Source: Dirofilaria immitis (lineage: Eukaryota; Nematoda; Chromadorea; Rhabditida; Onchocercidae). Taken from it: a stretch of DNA of 64,000 nt. Positions 1 to 11,264 of the stretch are shown piece by piece. The notes below the pieces were generated by a model. It was not told the DNA's origin, did not search any database, and was given only the letters and a program-made list of their open reading frames with translations. The stretch's first letter is position 1. Each line of letters opens with the position of its first letter. Location of the stretch: positions 12,087,501 through 12,151,500 of the forward strand of contig JAKNDB010000068.1 of NCBI GenBank assembly GCA_024305405.1, read 5' to 3'. The translations under genes were made by a program, and so were the position numbers.

Positions 1-2576
1 CAAAGAGGGAATATTTCAAATCATCAAAAGCATTTATTATATTTCTCTAATATGATAATGATATTTATATATGAATACAGTTTGTACAAGGATATATAAA
101 TATTATCGATGAATATATCGAATAAAATATGCATAACATTAAGTCTGTAGAAAATTTCAAATATCAAAGAATAAAATAAGATTATTTCAAGTATCGAAGA
201 ATAAAATGAAGTCATTTCGGACACGGATGCATAAAGTGAGAAAGACTAAAGAATTAAGGAACGAAAAGTGAAACATAAAGTGGGATCAAAGTATGAAGAA
301 CTAAAAGTGCATTGGTGCATTCATTATTCAGGAAGTGTATTTGATATTTTTAAGAGGAAATAAATAATTTATACATTACATAAAAATTTTAAAAGAGCTC
401 CAATTCCAACTTAATACGAATCAATGAACTTTTTAAATTTTTTTTTTTACATTTATCAACTAACAGAAAACTTCACGATTTTAATCACTTTGATTAAACA
501 GAATTTTTATTCTTTAAATAAAAGAAATATTTTTCGGAAGTTTTGCTTTCATTAAATGCTACGTGAAGATTGATAGTTTATATGCTGACATAAATAATAA
601 TTCAATATGATTAAAATTAATTAAAAATCTCGAATGTAATTCAGAACAACATTTTGCAATTCATTTTATTACTACTACTATTTCTTAAATGAGTTAGATT
701 TGGCAATCTTTTTTATTGATTATTATTAGGATGGGAATTTGACTTTGACTTTTATTATTCAAAATATGATACTTGAAGAATTTACAAAGAAAAATTTGAA
801 ACTGATAAAGAAATGATTGAATTAATGTAGACACTTATTTTAATGTTGACAACAAAAGCACAATAATAAGTGAGAAGGAAAAAGAGATAAATAAAATAAC
901 AACAAGAGTACAATTGTTGCAGGGAATAAACCCTGAATATGATTATTCAAATTTTACATGTAGAAGAGAAATAATATCTTTCTCAAGCATACTTGGGCAA
1001 AATATATTACAAAAGTATCAGTGAGAAAAGAAAAAATACCTATGGGGAGATTTTTGTTTACAAAGCAATTACTTTAAAATACGAAAAATAATTATTGGTT
1101 TGAAAGCTTTTTTCTAACCAATTTTAGCGATATAAAATTCCCATTTTCTGCTTCTCTGGAAAGGAAATAACAGGAAGGAAATGAGATGAAAGCTCCAAAT
1201 TTTAACTGAATTCTTAATCAGTAAATGAATTTCACTCAAACTTTTTTAAACCTGGAACTAGAAATGCATGACAAAAAATTCTAGAAAAACGGAAATTATG
1301 ATGTAAAGCCATTTTATTGTTTCAGATTTCAGGAATATAGCTCTAGCATCGGCTTTAATTTTGGGATTTCTTGATTGAAAGCCAGATCCTCTTCAATAGA
1401 TAAATGAACTACGAGAATATACTTTAACATGTAACATATTTGGCTGAAAGATGACTTAAAAGAGGAAACAAAGAAATGTGACTAAATGAAAAAATGTGGG
1501 GAACACGAGACTTCACTATCAATAATATAAGTAAAAAAGAATCGAAGATATCGCCAAATATAAGTTGAATTCACATAAAATTCTTAAATAGTGCCATTGA
1601 ATTGCATAAAGAGGCATTGACCATAAGCACGGCCTATTGCGTTAATATTAGTTCTTACGTTATTGTCGTTAACGGTCATCTTCCTTTATTGTAATCATTT
1701 TCGGTGGCATTATTAAGCCGGTTTGTTTTTGTGGTGAGGTTTTTCTTGATGAGGTGTGTCGTAGTTCTGTTGACGTTCATGCATGATATAAAATGAAACA
1801 TGACTATATCTCATTACTAATTCGAAATGTATATTCAATGTGAATCTATTTGTTCATAACTTACGTAATATTTCTGCGATGAATGAACAATAATACTTAG
1901 CAAAAGCGATAGCAGTCTACTAATAATAAATTATGCAATTTGTTGCGAAAAAAACGTGTATGTACGAGCATTTTGACACATGATAGGGATAGGATATCTG
2001 GAAGAATTATACGTTGAATAATAGCATTATAATTATATGTATATGTATGGATGTTGTTAATAGTAGTACAGTATTTTCCAGAAATTTCCTCATTTATGCA
2101 CATTTTACAATTCAAATTTTTAATTTTTAGTTTGATTGTTTTTCTTTTGTAAAGTTCGCGTTTGATTATTCAGGTTCAGTTTCGGTTGAGGATTTGTTGA
2201 GGGGATTAACATATATAATATTCAATATTAAAGATGCGTTGATGGTGTAATATATTAAAGATATATTAAAGATTTGACTGTTACATTTGCACAGGTATTT
2301 CATGCTTTGTTATGTATGTTGACGTGCGATATGAAAGTTTATATGATGTTGTAGTATGTCATAAACATGCCATTCTGTTGCTGTTTGGTGAAGAAATGTA
2401 TGTTGAACTTGAACTTATATGTTTTCTCTTAAACATATTGCATTTGTTGACACGTGACTTAGAAATAGCAAATGGTGTAGAGGCTTCCTTGTTTACAGAT
2501 AGAAACTTAACGATCAGTTTATGGAAATTTCCATTTCTCCAAATAATATCGAATCCGGTTTGACTGCATAGATCAC
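1..2576. other. AT-rich flank, no gene recognised
   Basis: This stretch is AT-rich with stops in all frames, and I found no exon with convincing protein character. Short open frames here have the low-complexity composition expected of non-coding nematode DNA. It may hold downstream sequence of the minus-strand gene ending at 2577. Confidence 0.5.
161..250. repeat. Degenerate ~30-bp tandem repeat
   Basis: Two adjacent units of about 30 bp, at 161-190 and 191-220, share the core 'aagaataaaat' and a 'catttc'-like end. A third, weaker unit follows at 221-250. The copies are imperfect. No function is implied. Confidence 0.5.
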
Positions 2577-3060
2577 TTATGCGAATCGATCAGTGACATG
2601 AGCGCCAGATCTACGGGAACGCTCCTTTTCTAAGTCTTGTTTGAAAAAGACATTATGTTTTCTCTTTAGGGTTTTGATAACTTCAACAGATTTGTTTCTC
2701 GAGATTTCGAATCTTTGTTTTGGATGCAATCTATAAGGACGTGAGTCATATTTCTGCAATGAGTTAGAATGGTATTTAAGGAAATATGAAGTAACATAGA
2801 TTTTTAATCCAACTTGGTAACTTGGCTTGGATTCTGAATTGAGATAATGAAGTGCGGGTTATGTATCTTTTATTCTGTGTCACGTTATCTCGCAATTTTA
2901 AGGAAAGTTTTAATGTTGTTGCATAAGTTTTCCTGTGCGCAAATATATTAGAACAGATTTTATGATAAGTTCTTGAATATAAGAAGCAGCATTTAGCAGC
3001 GCGTATTATTAACTTGCGGATATCGAAATATGTCTTTGCAGTTGTTTTATTGAAGTTCAT
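2577..3060 (-). CDS. Unidentified small basic protein, two exons
   Basis: Read on the minus strand, exon 1 is 3060..2822 (ATG at 3058-3060) and exon 2 is 2753..2577 (TAA at 2577-2579). A 68-nt intron lies between them, with a GT start and a pyrimidine-rich TTGCAG end. Exon 2 encodes about 58 residues that are rich in Arg and Lys, beginning KYDSRPYRLHPKQRF and ending AHVTDRFA. Exon 1 encodes a basic N-terminus (MNFNKTTAKTYFDIRKL) that could be a mitochondrial presequence; that is inference. The joined frame is one base short, as in most genes of this window. The predicted protein is about 138 residues. The start lies 243 bp from the divergent cgh-1 start, so the two may share a promoter. I do not recognise the family. 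Exon 2 is better supported than exon 1. Confidence 0.4.
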
Positions 3061-3303
3061 GCCCAATCCCAACTAGGTTTTCATGAAGACAGCGATTTTA
3101 GTTGAGAATAATATTGTATTGTTTCAAATTAAAATTAAAAGTGGCTTTGCACAATATCGCAAAAAAAATTCATGAAGGTATTCGAGACTCGTAGTAATCT
3201 TCATTATGAATTTGATAATACTTCACATAAAATAACCAAGTTACTTTTAGATCCTTCTCAGCTACTGTTAATTTGACAAAACGCTATTGGCATTATTTCA
3301 CAA

Positions 3304-6300
3304 ATGACCAGCAAAACGGAATTACAAAGTGATCAGTCCTGGAAGGAAAATCTTAACTTGCCAGCTAGAGATCTTCGTTTCAAAACAACGGTTAGTATAT
3401 TTTTGATTGTTTGAACTGTTTCTTGTTATCTTTCTAAATGGATTCGTATTCTGAAGTGGTTTTAGGATGTGACGGATACAAAAGGTATTGAATTTGAGGA
3501 TTTTTGTTTGAAGCGGCCATTGTTGATGGGAATTTTCGAGAAAGGTTGGGAAAAACCAAGCCCAATACAGGAAGCATCCATTTCAATTGCATTATCAGGT
3601 GAACTATTTAGAAAAAATTCTTGTTGTGTAAAGGTTTTCTTTTTCAGGGTTTTTAGAGGATCTCATTTATTGTAATACGGATTTTATCTTCCGACAAGTT
3701 AACAGGGAAATGAGAAGGAAAATTTTGGTTGGATCTTTTGAAAGGACTGAAGAGAATTTGATTTTGTACACTTAGTAGGTTGGGTCGTAGAGCAATCTTT
3801 TGACTCGATTGAAAAGAAATTTTTTGAGGGCAAGATATATTGGCGCGTGCAAAGAACGGTACAGGTAAGACAGGCGCCTACTGTATTCCCTGTATTGACA
3901 AAGTTGATATCGAGAAAAATACCCGCAGTCACTGATCATTGTACCAACCAGAGAACTGGCATTCCAGACCTCTAATATTTGCGTCGATTTGAGCAAACAC
4001 CTAAATTTGAAGGTTAAATTTTCAAATAATTCTATAAGTATTTGAATGAAAGATTGGCATTTTGCGGAAAAATAGAAGAATTAATGAGTAAGCTATGAAA
4101 ATGAAGCGAAAGAAGGAGAGAATAAGAGGCTGAGATTCTGGAAACTTTATATGGGATATTGTTGGAGGACAAAATAATTTGTTAAAGCAGAGGAGCTCGA
4201 TATGTTACTACAATATGTTGGAGCGTCATATCAAAATATTTTTGGAAGTAGGAAACGTATGTCGTATGTGACCTTGTTCATACTTCCATAATTTTTGCAG
4301 AATCTAGGGTCTTCTTTCTAGAAAGTGATAAAAGTATACTAATTTTTAATAAAATTACTGACATCGTAATTGATAATTGAATCATTTAATTTAATTAGTT
4401 TTCGTTGTGAATTTTTTGTTTTTGTTGTATTTTAATAGTCATATCATCACTTCATTACAGCCTTTCCGAATGAATACAGTAACATGAACATTGAGACATT
4501 TTGGGAATAGTTGAATAATCATAATCGTTTGCTTTTTCTCTATCAAAAACTTCCCATCAGAGATTCGATATAATCACGGTTTATGTTAATGGCATTTCTC
4601 ATATCATGTATAGATGTTTATCTCAGGTGATGGTTACTACGGGAGGTACGGAACTTCGTAACGACATTATGCGTCTGAATGGTACTGTTCATATTATTGT
4701 GGCAACTCCTGGTCGTATTCTTGATCTTATGGATAAGGTATGGTTTTGTAACTTTATCAGTTAAAAAAAAAATGTTTTCAAATTTTAGATTAGATTTGAA
4801 AAATTCTGATGCACAAATAAACGTCAGCGAATTAGTTCATTGTAGGTCAGCCTGAGGAGCTATTGCTATCAGAACTCGTATTTCGGTAACATCAGCGCCA
4901 TAATGCTCGTCAGAATTAGAAAATAATTTTGGTGATAACGAATTTCTCATATTCTTGTTATTAGCTAATATTCTCCGAATAACTGAGCTTTTAGTTAAGA
5001 CTGAAGTGGCATGTATGTATCAGTTAATTTTCATTTCAGAATGTTGCTGATATGTCGCATTGCACAACACTGGTATTGGATGAAGCTGACAAGCTACTGT
5101 CTCAAGATTTTCAAGGCATTTTAGATCGTGTCATCAAATTTTTACCGCCTGATCGTCAAATTATGCTTTATTCTGCAACATTTCCATTGACAGTGGCTAC
5201 ATTTATGCAGAAGCACATGAGGAACCCATATGAAATTAATTTGATGGAGGAATTGACACTGGTCGGTGTTACGCAGTATTACGCCTATGTACAAGAAAAA
5301 CAAAAGTCCATTGTTTAAACACGTTGTTTCGCAAGGTTCGTTTACGCAATATATATATTATATATTCGTAGTCGCACTGGAACTTCATTGGGAATGAAAA
5401 AATATATAGTGATAATATTCACGAAGCTTACGTTATCTAAATTGGTATGTTTGCCTCATATTTCCTGAAGCTTGAATAAATGAGCCTGGAATAGTTCCGT
5501 TCCTTATCTTTTTACGCTTTTTCAGCTTCAAATCAATCAATCCATAATTTTTGTAATTCAACACAACGTGTGGAACTTTTGGCAAAGAAAATCACAGAAA
5601 TAGGTTATTCCTGTTATTACATCCATTCACGCATGGCACAGGGCCATCGTAATCGGGTTTTTCATGATTTTCGCAAGGGAGCTTGTCGTAATTTGGTTTG
5701 CTCTGATTTGCTTACTAGAGGTATTGATATTCAAGCCGTGAATGTAGTCATCAATTTTGATTTTCCACGCAACGCCGAAACATATTTGCATCGTATTGGC
5801 CGGTAAATTTATTTTACTGTTAATTTCTAAAAATTTTAATTTTATGTAAAGATTTCGATGTCATCCTCTAGTGATTGTCTTGTTCAAACCTCCTTTTAAA
5901 ATTCTTTTTTTCCAACAGTTTCTCAATTCCAACCCATTTCGGAAATAAGTTGAAATAACATATCAAATTTTCTATTAATTCCTTACCATGTAGAAAGAAT
6001 TTTGATTGCACGTATTGCTGTATTTACAATAAAGATAAATGAGAATGACAATGTTTTTAGGTCGGGTCGCTTCGGACATCTTGGTATTGCGATCAATCTT
6101 ATCACTTACGAAGATCGCTTTACTCTTCGACGTATTGAAGCTGAGTTGAGGACTCGCATTGCTCCAATCCCAAAAGTTCATCCTTTATTATTTCTTCAAA
6201 CACTTTTTTTTAATTCCTTGTTCTTATTTATTTTTTAATCCTTGTTGTTATTATTTCATTATGTCTAATTCATTCCAGGACTTTCTTTTCAAAATGATTA

Positions 6301-6475
6301 ATATGCAAAAGTTAGTTTCAATAAGAGAAAAGTAAACTTTAATTCTTAATGAATGGAAATTAAGCAGTGTTGCCGTTTTCAGTCAGTGGATCCAAAATTG
6401 TATGTTGCCGAATATCAGATCATTGACGAGAATGGTAGCGAAATGGTTGGATCTTCTAAAGGGATGGCTGCATAG
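3304..6475 (+). CDS. cgh-1: DEAD-box RNA helicase, DDX6/Dhh1/CGH-1 family
   Basis: This is the ATP-dependent RNA helicase of P-bodies and germ granules, which acts in mRNA decapping, translational repression and maternal mRNA storage. There are eight exons: 3304-3390, 3466-3598, 3829-4012, 4627-4737, 5040-5335, 5526-5802, 6061-6175 and 6383-6475. Visible motifs, in order: Q motif (KPSPIQ), motif I (AKNGTGKT), Ia (PTRELA), TTGGT, Ib (TPGR), II (DEAD), III (SAT), IV (IIFCN), V (TRGID) and VI (HRIGRSGR). The tail YVAEY is typical of the DDX6 group. The start ATG gives [20 protein letters not shown]. Three single bases appear to be missing, all in runs: a C near 3921-3924, an A near 5302-5305 and a T at 5548-5552. 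Restoring them gives 433 codons (432 aa), close to C. elegans CGH-1 as I recall it. Identification is firm; the frame breaks look like assembly errors rather than a pseudogene. Confidence 0.95.
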
Positions 6476-7648
6476 ATGGTAAATAAAAATGTTATTGAAT
6501 TACAGCTTTACTTTAATGTTTTTCTAGACAAAATAAGAGAAAAGTAAACTTTAAATAAAACATTTAACGCTCTTGTCGAAAAATACGTGAAAGGAAAAAT
6601 GAACTAGCAGTTCCATGCAGCAAACATTTTTATTTTCAGTTAGCTAGCCTCGAGTCGATTAATATTTTAGAAATTTAAAAGAAGATTAAAGAAAAAATAG
6701 TAAATGTTTTTATTTTCCTTCTCTTTTTCTGTTTATCAAATTAGCCTATATTATGTAAAATTCATGTATTCCAGATTTTATGGAGGTGCTACTTTTTCTC
6801 GTTTTTATTTTGATCTCCTTATTTTCAATTTATTGCGTTATTTCGATTCATCTTATCACACTGCTATATGTAAGTTCTTGCATATCTATTAGCAATTAGC
6901 TAAATTTTATTAACCTAAAAGTAAAAGGAAATATACTTGAAAATTTAAAAGCTGTTAGTAATTGATGCGCCAGTTTTTTGAAAAGCTATTAGTATTGCGT
7001 CAATTTTTTTTTTGCTCTTCTTCTGTAATAGTTGAGAATAGTAATATCGGTTGGCTTTTAGGGATTTTCTGAATCATATCCTGTTGTGCAAGATGCTGTT
7101 AGTAATAACTAGCAGTACTTTTTGTTCTAACGATATGATCTATTCTGAAGAATAACTCCTTAGTTTTATAAATTGAATGATAAGCTTTTAGCATAATCTT
7201 AGCATACGAGTATTGTATTTCAGGTTCATATTTCAATCATTGCACAATGCTCGTTTTGAGCGTACAAAACCGGTTGTATGTGCATATAGTTTTGTTTTTG
7301 ACTTTTTTACATTTTAGCCTGTCTAATATTTTGCTTTTTGAATCCATAATTTGTATTCGTTTAATTTCTATTAATCATCATGTTTTAATTATATACACTA
7401 GTTTATTATATTTGATGATTTCGGGTGCTATTCTTCGATGTCAAATTTCTTTTTCTTTAAAAATATGAAACAAAAAATTTCTGCGCCCTCAATTTTTTTC
7501 TGAAACATTTTTCAACGTTGAGGGCAGTTATAATACGCAAAGAGAATTGAAAAATTGTAATTTTAATTCGTTTTAATAATGCTTTTAAAGGTGTAAAGCC
7601 TTTTTGTCACATAGCCTTTTGATCGCCTCAGCGCAGCACATTTAACAA
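6476..7648. other. Spacer downstream of cgh-1, no gene recognised
   Basis: T-rich sequence on the plus strand, probably the cgh-1 3' region and the upstream region of the next plus-strand gene. A candidate inverted repeat lies at 7485-7526: gccctcaa pairs with ttgagggc across a 26-nt loop. Nothing else stands out. Confidence 0.4.
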
Positions 7649-9204
7649 ATGAATAGTATGAAAGCAGAAACCAGTCTTCCGGGACTGGATGCTTTCCTGT
7701 TCAGGTTGGTTTTTCTCTGTTTTACGGAAGACCTCATAAATCAAATTTTAAAATTCTTGAAATCTGTTCAGTTAATATAGATGCGATTTATTATGTTTAA
7801 GATTTCCTACAAAGTCTGCTGATTTAGGAATGTTTTGGTTTTCAGAATTATCATAAGAAATTAATATAATGCTTTAGTACATTCCTCATATGTGTGCGTT
7901 AACTCTATTTTTATTTTTACTTTCTACACATTTCAGTTATATATTTATATTTTTCTTTTTCCAGATTGTTTGCTTATGTTTCATGCTGTGAATGCCGTGA
8001 GCCGTTTACTATCCCCGGCTCTTGTCAAATATTTTTTTATTCATGCGGCATTTTGTGTTTTATAAATCTTTATCTCATATTTTTACTTTACTGTTTTTAA
8101 ATTGTTCAGTGTTAAATTAGGTATGTAATCACACTATTAAAGTAGAGGACTTTTTACTTTTAGAGCGGTAAGCATAGGGAAAGGAATTTTTGTTTTATCA
8201 GTATTCAATTAATTTAATGCTTGAATTTAGAGCTTATAAGTTGATCTGTTCAGTCGAGGAAAGAAAATATTCTATTAGAGTATCCATTTCTATGAATCAA
8301 AAAAGATTAAATTTCTATTAAATTCTGGATTTCTTTCTTTTTGAGAACGAACCAATTTTTTAATGACCACTATGCTTTTGAATTTTTTTATTTCACTAAC
8401 TGAGCCGCAAGTCTCGATATCTGTGTATTATAGTTTTATGAAAATGTGGCTTACAAAATTTTTGTCGATGTTCTACTCGACACCTACGTGAAAAGTCGTG
8501 GTTCTCTCACCAGGTATGATTTCGGATTCAGAAGTTTCTATTGTTTGCCCTTTTCCTTTCATTCCATCATTAGTCTTCTTATGTTTGTTTCCCCTTTGTC
8601 CTTAGTTTTTCGATTTTTCATTATATCTTTTTCTCTCTTTGCATCCTTTCACTACCGTTACCGAAATTAAATGAGTATTTCTGGATTATTCGAGTTTCTC
8701 GTTTTCTTACTAACACTGTTCTCTTAGATTTATGAACCTCGTTTTGTGCAAGTAATGTTTTGTCACCGATGAAAAATTAAGGTTCAAAAAAAGTAGCGCT
8801 CGCGTTCATTCACGTTTTTTTGATAAGTGTTTGATGGTAACAAATAAATTATGCGCTACAAACTTCTTCAGCAGTCAGTCCATTAATTTGCAAATATTGG
8901 TAGGCAAGTTAAATTATGGCAGATACTATCGACTGTTGCTAGCATTATTTTAAGGTTGATATGTTATCTTGAGCTCATATTCTCCAGCTTTCGTGTATGT
9001 CGTAAAATTCCCTGTTTTTATTTAGTGGGATTTCAGTTTAGCATTTTTCATTATGTTAGTATTTCCAGTACAATCTTGAAAAAATGCTTGCGCGGAATAG
9101 GAAGTATTACAAGATTCTTTGTAGATTATAATGGATTTTTTCCTGAAGTCGACTTGCGGCTTTTTCCCTTATCTAGTAGAGTTAGCAATTTGCAAAACAC
9201 ATGA
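7649..9204 (+). CDS. Unidentified plus-strand gene, gene model incomplete
   Basis: Several segments look like exons. The first, 7649-7704, starts with ATG (MNSMKAETSLPGLDAFLF) and is followed by a GT donor. A CCTCAG at about 7625-7631, just upstream, could serve as a trans-splice acceptor. A second possible exon starts at 7965 after TTCCAG, but its frame and end are unclear. The third, 8434-8513, is the best: FYENVAYKIFVDVLLD then TYVKSRGSLT, flanked by TATTATAG and a GT donor. The last, from 9069 after TTTCCAG, can be read to a TGA at 9202-9204 (ILKKCLRGIGSITRFFVDYN). An alternative frame of the same exon reads YNLEKMLARNRKYYK and stops earlier. Phases do not all match, which could reflect single-base indels. 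I do not recognise the protein. It converges with FAM136A on the other strand. Confidence 0.35.
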
Positions 9205-9434
9205 TTCATATATTCCTTTTAATTTCAAACAGTAAAAATAAAATTAAAATCTGATGAATTGAGGAAAAATCATAGTCAGTGACAACTTCAGATAATTTTG
9301 CCCTGCAACTACATAAGCTCTACTTTCAGAGTTTTTGTTAACTGAAGAGCACCCCACATAGTTAGAAAATGACTTTTACATTAACATTGAGCAATTAGAA
9401 AATAAAACAATAAGCGAAGTGGAAAATAAAAATT

Positions 9435-10936
9435 TCACCTTAAAAGTCTTTGGTAAGAATCAATTAATCGTTTCCGGATCTTCGGCAGCAATTTGATATG
9501 GTCGTCGACACAGGAACATACACAACTGGAATGAGTATTTTAGTGTTCCGCAAAATTTTCTGGAAAAAGAGACGAAAGAATTAATAGTAACGCGATTCTC
9601 TTCCCAAAATTAGGTTGAAACTTGAAACTTTAGAATCAAAAATTCAGAATTTAAGCAAAATGAAACGATATAATCAATAAACGATTTGGATTATGCTCAA
9701 GGCGAAGAAGACATGCAGAAATTGACTACTCTAAAAGCTGTTTATCAAATTCCTTGTTTTCCATCTCAGTGTAGTGTGCTGGATCTGGGCCAAATTTTTG
9801 CGTTGCTCTATCGAAGCATGTCATCGCACAACGATTCAACTGTGCCTTAAAATTGCTTTAAAATTATTTTAAAATAATGATTTCCTAAAAATAAAACTAA
9901 AACTGCCAAAGCAGTTACTCATGTTTTCTAAAGAAAAATCATTACTGATTACAGCAAGTATCTTTTCTTAATATTTTTGTTGCAAAAGATTTTCGTCCTA
10001 CAATTCTCAGGTCTTACAACACTACTGAAATTCTAATATTCACATCAAACGTATAAAATTCGCTCTGCCTAAAGTAACCTTATCCTAATTAATGCTATAA
10101 CTTGGTATTACCTGTAAATCATCAAGTTCCTGTTGTAAAATATTAGTTGCATTTTTGACTGGCTGATTACAGCGCTCAACACAAGTTTCCACAATATCTC
10201 GATTTACGCTCTTATCATAGCAATCTGACGAGCAAATGAACATTTTCTTATGTATTCCTCTTAAATAACTGAAAAAAAAGCATGTTTTTTTTAAATTTAA
10301 ACTTTTATTTCGAAAAAGTTATAAGAAAAACAACTGACCCGGTTATTGATAACTAACATGGAATTAATGAATACCAGTTGCATTCACTGCATAAGACCCT
10401 TGATAGAGCACAAACTCCAATTTAATTCGAGTGAATTACAAAATTTTATGTTTATAACATTTTCAATAAAACAAAAGCTGACGGAAGTTCCAATCGTTTT
10501 AATAAAACAGACTTCTTGTTTCTTAAGCAAAAAGAAATGTCTCCTTTTTTCTTGGAAACTCTATTTTTAATAAATGTTCAGACATGTGGACATTTCAGTT
10601 AACAAAAATTTTTATGCTAAAACTTTTTTCATAAATACGTACAAATGCTTCGTCGAATAACGGAAGTTTTCATAACACGTTATGTGCAGATGCTTCATTG
10701 GATATACGTATTTTTCACATATTTATAATATGTATGTGCTTCATAAACATATAAATGGCAAAAATTATTACACATACAAATTGTAGATAATTCTTAGCAG
10801 ACTTATAAGATGAATAAAGACATATGACACTGATTTTACTGAAATATTATATGAAATACAAATGATACTACCTTTGATCGATATCATCAATCAGTGCATC
10901 CACTGCTTCTTTCATACGTTTCTCAGGTAAATTCAT
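9435..10936 (-). CDS. FAM136A: FAM136A-like mitochondrial CX3C protein
   Basis: This is the homolog of FAM136A, a small conserved mitochondrial protein with paired CX3C motifs; its molecular role is poorly defined. Minus-strand exons are 10936-10872, 10268-10112, 9839-9730 and 9525-9435, with GT-AG borders. They give 141 codons (140 aa), close to the roughly 138 aa of the human protein as I recall. The start MNLPEKRMKEAVDALIDDID matches the family N-terminus. Visible CX3C units are CSSDC, CVERC, CAMTC and CVCSC, the last within LLDCVCSCVDDHIKLLPKI. Unlike its neighbours, this gene reads through without any frame correction. It is divergently arranged with kanadaptin. Identification rests on the motif spacing and the CVDDH segment. 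Confidence 0.88.
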
Positions 10937-11264
10937 GACGCTAGAATGTACGTATGATTTCGTATATAATGTTGGAAATAAGTCAGCTGAAAACTTTTTA
11001 CCACAATAACGTTATATCTTATAATTCCATATAATCCCACCACGGTAGCATTATGCAGTGTGTATTTTTAGTAATAATTTACAAAGTACGACGAACGGTT
11101 GACAACACGTCATTAAAATTAATTTGTGATTCCTAAAACTTCCCGAACTTCATTAGTCAAATAAACGGACGGGCCGTATATTTTGCCCGTTAAAATTCAC
11201 CTCCTAAATTTCGTCGCATTGTCAGAACTTTAATTAGCTTGTGATTTATCGGTTTGTTATTCCA
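10937..11264. promoter_or_regulatory. Shared upstream region of FAM136A and kanadaptin
   Basis: These 328 bp separate the FAM136A start (minus strand) from the candidate kanadaptin start (plus strand). It is slightly less AT-rich than its surroundings near 11090-11220. I see no recognisable core promoter motif. The assignment follows from the divergent gene arrangement only. Confidence 0.35.

Noticed and set aside
2312..2563. Plus-strand open frame of about 80 codons
   Set aside because: No splice context or family resemblance; it lies in the 3' flank of the minus-strand gene ending at 2577.
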